The notes under the pieces were generated by a model, which saw nothing but the letters and a program-made list of their open reading frames with translations, was not told the origin of the DNA and searched no databases. From the NCBI GenBank assembly GCA_002354095.1, contig DEKX01000037.1, forward strand, positions 1 through 20,744: a stretch of 20,744 bases of DNA, written 5' to 3'. Positions 15,036-20,744 of this stretch are shown here, in pieces (the first letter of the stretch is position 1; every line of letters begins with the position of its first letter). The stretch comes from Prevotella sp. UBA2711. Its GTDB lineage: Bacteria; Bacteroidota; Bacteroidia; Bacteroidales; Bacteroidaceae. Made by a program: the position numbers and the translations under genes.

Positions 15036-17972
15036 ATGAAATTATATACAGACAGTCTTCATAAGATTGCCTATGCTACCGATGCATCTGTGTATCGGGA
15101 GATTCCATACGGTGTTGCCTATCCAGAGACTATAGAGGATATACAAGAATTGATGCGTATGGCCCAGGAGAGGCATACGCATCTGATTCCTCGTGCAGGT
15201 GGAACTTCTATAGCTGGTCAGGTTGTGGGTAGCGGTATTGTTGCAGACATAAGTAAACATTGGAACCATATCCTTGAAATTAATAAGGAAGAACGCTGGG
15301 CGAGGGTAGAACCAGGAGTTGTTCGAGATGAGTTGAACATTGCCTTGAAACCATACGGTCTATTCTTTAGCCCAGAGACATCTACCAGTAATAGATGCTG
15401 TATAGGTGGCATGTTTGGTAATAATTCCTGCGGAACTCATTCATTAGTTTATGGCAGTACTCGGCATCATGTGATTGCATGCAAAGGTGTGCTTTCAGAT
15501 GGCTCTATATTTGATACTGAAAATATAGATCGGAATAATACTCTACTGAATAATATATTATCGCAGTTAGAGACATGGGCATCAGATGAAAAGATATGTT
15601 CACTGATACAGAAAAACTATCCTGATAAGGGGCTTCAGCGCAGGAGTTGTGGGTATGCGATTGATGAGGCCATTGAACTCATTAACAAGAATAAAGGCCT
15701 TGCTTTATGTAAATTGCTTGCAGGATCGGAAGGTACTTTGGCCTTTATTACAGAGATTAAGGTGTCGCTGGATAAGTTACCACCGAAGGAGATTATGGTG
15801 GTGTGCGGACATTGCGATACACTGGATAAGAGTTTTGAGGCCAACCTTGTGGCATTGAGACATCAACCAACAGCCATTGAATTGATGGATGGGGATATCC
15901 TCGAACTAAGCAAGGGTAATGCAGAACAGCAGAAGAACCGATTCTTTGTAGAAGGCGACCCTGCAGCATTGCTGATAACAGAGCTAAGAGCAGAGACAAG
16001 AGAAGAATTAGATGCTCAGGCAGAAAAACTTGAGAAAGACTTGTTGGATAGCGGCCTTGTATATTTGAATACCCGAGTATATGGCGCAGATGTGCAGAAG
16101 GTTTGGGCATTGCGCAAAGCAGGACTTGGTATCCTTGGTGGTATGAAGGGCGATGCGAAACCTATGGGTGTGATAGAGGATACTGCCGTGGCCCCAAAGT
16201 ATATGCCTGCTTATATGAAGGACTTTCAGGAGATGACCAAGAGGCTTGGAGCTAATGTAGTTTACTATGGTCACATCAGTACCGGCGAGCTACATCTAAG
16301 ACCTATCATCAATCTGAAGACAAAGGAGGGACAGACATTATTCCGCAACTTGGCTACAGAGACAGCACAATTGGTGAAGAAACATAGAGGCAGTATCAGC
16401 GGAGAGCATGGTGACGGAAGGCTTCGCGGAGAGTTCATCAATATGCTTTATGGTGATGAAACCTACAAACTGATGCGCCAAGTGAAGCAGTGTTGGGATC
16501 CTGAGGGCATGTTTAATCTGCATAAGATCGTGGATACGCTCCCGATGGACTCTATGCTACGTTTCGATATTGACCAACAATACGACATAGAAAAGCGTTT
16601 AGGATCAGATAAGACTTTTTTCAATTGGAAGGCAGCTTTTGATGAATGTAAAGCGCCTGGGGCTACTGGCGCTAAGAGTCAGATGAATGCGCTAATGTGT
16701 TCGATAGAGCAATGTAATGGTGCTGGAGACTGTCGTAAGAGTAATCTGATTGGGGGCACGTTATGTCCTGCCTATAAAGTTTCGGGAGATGAGTTGAAAA
16801 CGACCCGTGCAAGAGCTAATGTTTTGCGAGAGGTATTGACTCGAGGTGGCGACTATCAACAAGTTAAAGAAGAACTTGACAGTTGCTTGGCATGCAAGGG
16901 ATGTAAGAGTGAATGTCCATCGAATGTAGATATGACCCGATTGAGGGCAGAGGTGCTACAGCATTATTATGATGAGTATGGAACGCCTTTTAGGTCATTT
17001 ATGGTTGCTCGAATGGCTCAGATAGAGCAGTTGGGGGCAATGATAAGGCCTCTCTATAATTTCTTTGCTTCATGGAGTTTATCTTCTACAATAATCAAAA
17101 ATATAGTTAGTTTCTCGACAGAGCGACAGATACCAACTTTGAGTAGGTACTCCATGCGAAAACTGGTAGCGAAAGAGCAGGCGCTATATTGGATTTCTAG
17201 AGCTAAGAAAAAAGTGTATCTGTTTGCTGATGAGTTTACTAATTTGCAGGAGGCAGAACTTGGTTTGACTTTTGCAAAATTGCTGATGCGATTGGGCTAT
17301 AAGGTAGAAATACCTAATCATGTGGAGAGTGGCAGGGCAGCTATATCGAAAGGCTGCCTGAAGTTGGCAAAGAAATTTGCAGAGAGGAATGTAAGCCTAT
17401 TGACAAGCATTGTGACAGATAGCCATCCGTTAATAGGGATAGAACCTTCGTGTATCTTGACTTTCAGGGATGAGTATCCAGACTTGGTTCCTGCAGAAAT
17501 GAGGAATAAAGCAAGAGAGCTTGCAAAGAATTGCATGCTTTATGATGAATTTTTGCTGAAAGAAATCGAGGCTGGTAATATCACTACCGATGATTTTGAG
17601 AATAATGCAATGGAAATATGGCTACATGGGCATTGCCATCAGAAGGCATTGATAGGTGTGGATAAGACTGCAAAAGTGCTTCGTCAACTGCTTCCAGGAT
17701 CGAAAGTAAACGTCATACCAAGTGGATGCTGTGGTATGGCGGGATCCTTCGGTTATGAAAAGGAACATTATAAAACATCTCTGGAGATAGGTGAAATGAT
17801 TCTGTTCCCAACTGTCAGGAATGCTGTGAAAGAAGCACATGGCATCCCTGCAATAGTTGCTGCTCCTGGTACTTCATGTAGGCAACAGATATTAGATGGT
17901 ACTGGCGTGAAAGCGGTTCATCCTATTGAAATACTTTATAAAAGATTGAAAAATGCAAAATTAAAGAATTAA
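15036..17972 (+). CDS. FAD and Fe-S dehydrogenase of YdiJ (D-2-hydroxyglutarate dehydrogenase) architecture
   Basis: The 978 residues fuse a FAD-linked oxidase to an iron-sulfur module, as in E. coli YdiJ (about 1018 aa). The N-terminal FAD-binding domain has IPRAGGTSIAGQ (51-62) and FGNNSCGTHSLVYGSTRHH (127-145). The FAD-oxidase C domain contains YYGHISTGELHLRP and SGEHGDGRLRGEF (His458). Next come cysteines at 555, 560, 566 and 577, then a classical C617-x2-C620-x2-C623-x3-C627-Pro cluster. The C-terminal part has HGHCHQKA (Cys867) and SGCCGMAGSFGYE (898-900), the CCG-type motif of succinate-quinone-like Fe-S reductases. YdiJ has been reported to oxidise D-2-hydroxyglutarate. Glycolate, D-lactate or other 2-hydroxy acids are alternatives. 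It ends 4 nt before the wbpD-type gene, which ties it to that pathway. Electrons probably go to a quinone or other carrier. Confidence 0.88.
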   Translation: MKLYTDSLHKIAYATDASVYREIPYGVAYPETIEDIQELMRMAQERHTHLIPRAGGTSIAGQVVGSGIVADISKHWNHILEINKEERWARVEPGVVRDELNIALKPYGLFFSPETSTSNRCCIGGMFGNNSCGTHSLVYGSTRHHVIACKGVLSDGSIFDTENIDRNNTLLNNILSQLETWASDEKICSLIQKNYPDKGLQRRSCGYAIDEAIELINKNKGLALCKLLAGSEGTLAFITEIKVSLDKLPPKEIMVVCGHCDTLDKSFEANLVALRHQPTAIELMDGDILELSKGNAEQQKNRFFVEGDPAALLITELRAETREELDAQAEKLEKDLLDSGLVYLNTRVYGADVQKVWALRKAGLGILGGMKGDAKPMGVIEDTAVAPKYMPAYMKDFQEMTKRLGANVVYYGHISTGELHLRPIINLKTKEGQTLFRNLATETAQLVKKHRGSISGEHGDGRLRGEFINMLYGDETYKLMRQVKQCWDPEGMFNLHKIVDTLPMDSMLRFDIDQQYDIEKRLGSDKTFFNWKAAFDECKAPGATGAKSQMNALMCSIEQCNGAGDCRKSNLIGGTLCPAYKVSGDELKTTRARANVLREVLTRGGDYQQVKEELDSCLACKGCKSECPSNVDMTRLRAEVLQHYYDEYGTPFRSFMVARMAQIEQLGAMIRPLYNFFASWSLSSTIIKNIVSFSTERQIPTLSRYSMRKLVAKEQALYWISRAKKKVYLFADEFTNLQEAELGLTFAKLLMRLGYKVEIPNHVESGRAAISKGCLKLAKKFAERNVSLLTSIVTDSHPLIGIEPSCILTFRDEYPDLVPAEMRNKARELAKNCMLYDEFLLKEIEAGNITTDDFENNAMEIWLHGHCHQKALIGVDKTAKVLRQLLPGSKVNVIPSGCCGMAGSFGYEKEHYKTSLEIGEMILFPTVRNAVKEAHGIPAIVAAPGTSCRQQILDGTGVKAVHPIEILYKRLKNAKLKN

Positions 17973-17976
17973 AGAT

Positions 17977-18546
17977 ATGGAAGAAAAAAAGTATATGGTT
18001 CATGAGTCCAGCTATGTGGACGATGACGTGGAAATAGGTGAAGGTACTAAGATATGGCATTTCTCTCATGTACAGAAAGGAGCAAGGATAGGTAGAAACT
18101 GTTCTTTGGGGCAGAACGTGAACATTGGAAACAATGTGCATATAGGTAACGGCGTTCGTATTCAGAACAATGTTTCGGTCTATGAGGGGGTGGAGATTGA
18201 AGATAATGTCTTTTGTGGGCCTTCATGCGTATTTACCAATGTTACTACTCCACGTGCTCATTTCCCCGTCCATGGAATTTATGCAAAGACACTAATCAAA
18301 GAAGGTGCATCACTCGGTGCTAATTGTACTATTGTGTGTGGTCATACAGTAGGTAAGAGTGCATTGATAGGATCTGGGGCAGTAGTGGCTAAAGATGTAA
18401 AAGACTACGCTCTTATGGTTGGTGTTCCTGCCAAACAGATTGGTTGGGTTTGCGAATGCGGAAAACGGTTGGATGACTCAACCCTGAAATGCGAGTGTGG
18501 AAGGGAGTATATTCTTCAAGGTGAGAATCTTATGAAGAAAGGCTGA
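17977..18546 (+). CDS. wbpD: UDP-GlcNAc(3NH2)A N-acetyltransferase (WbpD/WlbB)
   Basis: WbpD acetylates the 3-amino group made by WbpE with acetyl-CoA, giving UDP-2,3-diacetamido-2,3-dideoxyglucuronic acid. The 189 residues form a left-handed beta helix with hexapeptide repeats. IGEGTKIWHFSHV, LGQNVNIGNNVHIG, RIQNNVSVYEGV and FCGPSCVFTNV closely match WbpD/WlbB. GASLGANCTIVCG is the CoA-contact region, and VGVPAKQIGWV ends the fold. The C-terminal tail has two CxCG pairs (Cys159/161 and Cys172/174) that could bind zinc, as in several bacterial homologues. It is separated from wbpA-B-E by a glycosyltransferase, the ATPase/RloB pair and the YdiJ-like gene. ATG 17995 (residue 7) is a possible alternative start. 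Confidence 0.93.
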   Translation: MEEKKYMVHESSYVDDDVEIGEGTKIWHFSHVQKGARIGRNCSLGQNVNIGNNVHIGNGVRIQNNVSVYEGVEIEDNVFCGPSCVFTNVTTPRAHFPVHGIYAKTLIKEGASLGANCTIVCGHTVGKSALIGSGAVVAKDVKDYALMVGVPAKQIGWVCECGKRLDDSTLKCECGREYILQGENLMKKG

Positions 18547-18555
18547 AAATAAGAA

Positions 18556-19656
18556 ATGGAAGGCCTGTTGTTTGAATTGATACGCGTAACTATTGGAAGG
18601 CAGAATGGCTTTTCAAGGATCCCAACATCTGAAGAATGGCAGGAATTATATGAAATATCCCAAAAGCATGCCATTGCTGGCGTGACTTTCGCAGGTGTTC
18701 GTAAATTACAAGAGAACGGACTGACTATTCACTCTGATTTGTATTGGGAGTGGCTGGGACTGGCAACGCAGGTACAACAACGTAATGAGGTAATGAATGC
18801 CCATTGCGTTGAAGCATGTAACATATTACAACAGGCAGGCTTTAAAACTTGTATCCTTAAAGGGCAGGGAGTAGCACAATTGTATGGTTCTGAACTATCC
18901 ATGCTTAGACAATCTGGCGATATTGATCTATGGGTAGATGGTGGAATGAAGAGAGCTATGACTTGGGCCAGAACAAACTATGGTGATGTTGCCTTTGACT
19001 ATATCAACGCGCATATACCGATGTTTAAAGAAACAGAGGTAGAATTACATTGGCGAGTAAGGTCGATGAGCAATTTGATTAAAAACAGAAGGCTTCAAAA
19101 GTGGATTGAGGAGCATGAGAAGGAATTGTTGAATACGACAATAGAATTGTCAAATGAAGTCGGGTCAATTCCTGTACCTTCATTGACTTTGAATCGTTAC
19201 TACATCTTATTACACTGCTACAATCATATCTTCTCAGAGGGCTTGGGACTAAGGCAAATTATGGACTTGTATTTCGTACTTGTTCAAAATAGCCCTAATA
19301 ACTCAAAGGATACTGAATTCAAGAAGTTCTTCTTAGATAGTCTTGGCTTGCGAAAATTCGCTTCAGCCATGATGTGGATTATGGGCTATGTGTTCGGACT
19401 TGAAAAAGAGAAGATGCTTTGTGAGCCTGACGAGAAAGAGGGAATGTACATCCTTAATGAGGTGATGCAAAATGGCAACATGGGGCATCATGACCAAAGG
19501 ATTAAACGCGTGAGTAAGAATGCCAAGGTACAATCCATAGCAGCAAGTATTCAGCATACCTGGCATCTGGCTACTCATTATCCCTCAGAATTTCTTTGGA
19601 CTCCCGTGTGGATATTTTGGCACTATGTCTGGAAAAGAACCTGCGCGAGAGTGTAA
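18556..19656 (+). CDS. NTP_transf_5-type putative nucleotidyltransferase
   Basis: This 366-residue protein resembles the uncharacterised nucleotidyltransferase family NTP_transf_5 (PF14907). The core motif lies at about 99-127: CILKGQGVAQLYG followed by RQSGDIDLWV, where Asp122 and Asp124 are the expected metal ligands of a pol-beta-like fold. VELHWRV (about residue 160) also fits the family. Upstream, a helical segment (EWQELYEISQKHAIAGV) is typical of these proteins. They are frequent in polysaccharide loci of Bacteroidales, but their substrate is not known to me. It lies 9 nt after wbpD and just before wbuC, so the three should be co-expressed. A tRNA- or sugar-directed transfer would both be guesses. 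Confidence 0.82.
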   Translation: MEGLLFELIRVTIGRQNGFSRIPTSEEWQELYEISQKHAIAGVTFAGVRKLQENGLTIHSDLYWEWLGLATQVQQRNEVMNAHCVEACNILQQAGFKTCILKGQGVAQLYGSELSMLRQSGDIDLWVDGGMKRAMTWARTNYGDVAFDYINAHIPMFKETEVELHWRVRSMSNLIKNRRLQKWIEEHEKELLNTTIELSNEVGSIPVPSLTLNRYYILLHCYNHIFSEGLGLRQIMDLYFVLVQNSPNNSKDTEFKKFFLDSLGLRKFASAMMWIMGYVFGLEKEKMLCEPDEKEGMYILNEVMQNGNMGHHDQRIKRVSKNAKVQSIAASIQHTWHLATHYPSEFLWTPVWIFWHYVWKRTCARV

Positions 19657-19695
19657 TGGGTGGCAGTTGCACAGATAAGTTTAGGATTACGACTA

Positions 19696-20094
19696 ATGAA
19701 AATCATAGATGATAATCTTCTGAATTTAGTTTCCGCACAGGCGAAAGAATCTCCTCGTCTGAGGATGAACTATAACTTCCATCAGAGCCTTGATGATAAA
19801 TGCCATCGCTTCCTCAATGCTGTTGAGCCAGGAACGAAGGTTGAGATACATCGCCATCCGACGAAAGACGAGTCGTTTGTGTTACTCCGTGGTAGAGTGA
19901 GAGTGAATACCTACAATGATGATGGTACAGTGAAGGAGGGTGTAGTGCTCTGCCCAGAGGAAGGACTCTACGGAGTGGATATTCCCAAGGGCGTCTGGCA
20001 TAATGTGGAATGCTTAGAGTCAGGGAGTGTCTTCTTTGAATGTAAAGAAGGTCCGTTCGTGCCGCATGAAGTGGAAGGGGTGATGAAACAATGA
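19696..20094 (+). CDS. wbuC: WbuC-family cupin metalloprotein
   Basis: This 132-residue single-domain cupin begins at ATG 19696 (MKIIDDNLLNLVSAQAKESP), the usual WbuC start. An upstream GTG at 19660 would add 12 residues with no family support. The first cupin motif is complete: Gly, five residues, His-x-His (HRHP), four residues, Glu (DESF), six residues, Gly. The second reads IPKGVWHNVECL, with His as the last metal ligand. NFHQSLDDKCHRFLNAVEPGT is typical of the family. WbuC is named from the E. coli O26 antigen cluster, where it lies beside wbuB. Its biochemical role is not established. Here a WbuB-like transferase is in the same locus but 7 kb away. It is the last gene of the polysaccharide run. 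Confidence 0.9.
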   Translation: MKIIDDNLLNLVSAQAKESPRLRMNYNFHQSLDDKCHRFLNAVEPGTKVEIHRHPTKDESFVLLRGRVRVNTYNDDGTVKEGVVLCPEEGLYGVDIPKGVWHNVECLESGSVFFECKEGPFVPHEVEGVMKQ

Positions 20095-20138
20095 TAACAA
20101 TAAGGTCAGTAAGCGTCCGAACCTTGGACCTAGTCGAA

Positions 20139-20170
20139 TTTGGTTAAGATAAAAGATTTTTCTAACTTTG
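20139..20170 (+). promoter_or_regulatory. Bacteroidetes consensus promoter
   Basis: TTTG (20139-20142), a 20-nt spacer and TAACTTTG (20163-20170) match the Bacteroidetes sigma-ABfr consensus TTTG-N19-21-TAnnTTTG exactly. Transcription should start around 20177, leaving a leader of roughly 27 nt before ATG 20204. It marks the start of a new transcription unit after wbuC. Confidence 0.8.
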
Positions 20171-20203
20171 CGCAAGATTTTATTCATTAAAGTTAAGCGC
20201 AAT

Positions 20204-20640
20204 ATGGAAATTAAGGATTACGTAAAGAATTCTTTGCAGAGCAAAGCGACAACGTCGAGCGCCGTGACTTGCAGAAGAGTCACAAGAAAGTGAGGGTGGC
20301 AGACTTCTACCGTGAAAACCTGTTGGACTATTATGAGATGGTGGAGGCATTGAAGCAGGAGAAGTTTGAGGCGGAGTCTTTTGATGCTCAAGTCCAGTGT
20401 GGTGATCTCGTTATGCAGACTGACGCTCAAGAGACCAGGATTCAGGAGAAGGACAGTGAAGTCCTCCGCCTGCTTAATCAGATAGCCACGGATATGATCC
20501 GCAAGTCGGATGTCGACCGGCTGATAGAAGAGGCTGTCGCCAAGGCTACTGCAGCATTGAAAGCAGATTATGAGGAGCGTATGAAAGCCATGGCTGCAGA
20601 GTACGAGGCAAAGATTGCTGAGATTCAGAGTGGACAATAA
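20204..20640 (+). pseudogene. Coiled-coil hypothetical gene with an apparent -1 frameshift near its start
   Basis: ATG 20204 lies at the right distance from the consensus promoter and reads MEIKDYVK, but this frame stops after 29 codons. The long frame (to 20640) is open back to 20215. There it reads KEFFAEQSDNVERRDLQK before continuing into VADFYRENLLDYYEMVEAL. Joining the two frames at 20224-20227 gives a continuous protein of 145 residues, consistent with loss of one G in 'aaag(g)aattc'. Without the join, the only early starts of the long frame are TTG 20269 and ATG 20338. The C-terminal half is a predicted coiled coil (RLIEEAVAKATAALKADYEE and following). The family is not recognised. A sequencing error, a recent mutation or ribosomal slippage at A-AAG could each explain it. 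Confidence 0.6.
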
Positions 20641-20705
20641 TGCCGCAGAATCACCTAAACAGTTTTGTTCACAGCCAGTGGCATAAGCATGCCAAGACTG
20701 CATAA
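20640..20705 (+). CDS. Possible 21-residue ORF coupled to the coiled-coil gene
   Basis: The stop of the preceding gene overlaps this start (TAATG), a common arrangement for translational coupling. The 21-residue product is rich in His and Asn (MPQNHLNSFVHSQ start) and unlike anything I recognise. It may be a chance ORF. The remaining bases to the window end show no further gene. Confidence 0.2.
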   Translation: MPQNHLNSFVHSQWHKHAKTA

Positions 20706-20744
20706 ATTAAGTTCTTAGACAAGCTAAGCGACGTAGCGAGTTAA

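Noticed and set aside
19660..19695. GTG 19660 as the wbuC start
   Set aside because: The 12 added residues do not resemble WbuC proteins, which start at the residue pattern beginning with ATG 19696.
20218..20703. 161-codon open frame on the minus strand
   Set aside because: It is antisense to the coiled-coil gene, which has a consensus promoter. The Leu/Cys-rich product is a typical reverse-strand shadow of a charged helical protein.
1..20744. tRNA, rRNA, CRISPR arrays, invertible promoter repeats
   Set aside because: I looked for cloverleaf-like segments, repeated spacer arrays and long inverted repeats around promoters and saw none. A computed search could still find degenerate cases.

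Overview
The window looks like a surface-polysaccharide (capsule or O-antigen) locus of a Bacteroidales bacterium, most likely from the Prevotella/Segatella side. The reasons are gene content, general lack of strong Shine-Dalgarno sequences, one near-perfect Bacteroidetes promoter (TTTG, 20 nt, TAACTTTG at 20139-20170), and short AT-rich or 'ctcaactttcaa' tandem repeats of a kind I recall from intergenic DNA of this group. The genus is inference. All supported genes are on the + strand.

Layout. (1) 1-1450: an unknown acidic protein, about 450 nt of repeat-bearing DNA without a gene, and two small overlapping unknown ORFs. (2) 1452-3008: nagB (glucosamine-6-phosphate deaminase) and rfbC (dTDP-4-dehydrorhamnose 3,5-epimerase, with an unusual internal insertion). 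(3) 2986-8260: a strikingly AT-rich, serotype-specific cassette of Wzx-type flippase, Wzy-type polymerase, GT2 and GT4 glycosyltransferases, and a hexapeptide acyltransferase with a C9 tract near its 5' end. (4) 8267-12960: wbpA-, wbpB- and wbpE-type genes and a WbuB-like GT4. (5) 13058-15012: a two-gene AAA ATPase plus RloB (TOPRIM) pair resembling phage-defence modules. (6) 15036-20094: a large FAD/Fe-S dehydrogenase of YdiJ architecture, a wbpD-type N-acetyltransferase, an NTP_transf_5 protein and a WbuC-type cupin. (7) 20139-20744: a textbook promoter followed by a small coiled-coil gene whose start and body lie in different frames.

How it fits together. WbpA, WbpB, WbpE and WbpD are the four enzymes that turn UDP-GlcNAc into UDP-2,3-diacetamido-2,3-dideoxyglucuronic acid. 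In Pseudomonas, WbpB regenerates NAD+ by reducing 2-oxoglutarate to 2-hydroxyglutarate. The gene directly before wbpD encodes a YdiJ-like protein, a family with reported D-2-hydroxyglutarate dehydrogenase activity. The locus may therefore carry its own enzyme to return this by-product to 2-oxoglutarate and pass the electrons to an external acceptor. This is the most interesting hypothesis in the window. No wbpI-type 2-epimerase, no other dTDP-rhamnose genes and no initiating sugar-phosphate transferase are present here.
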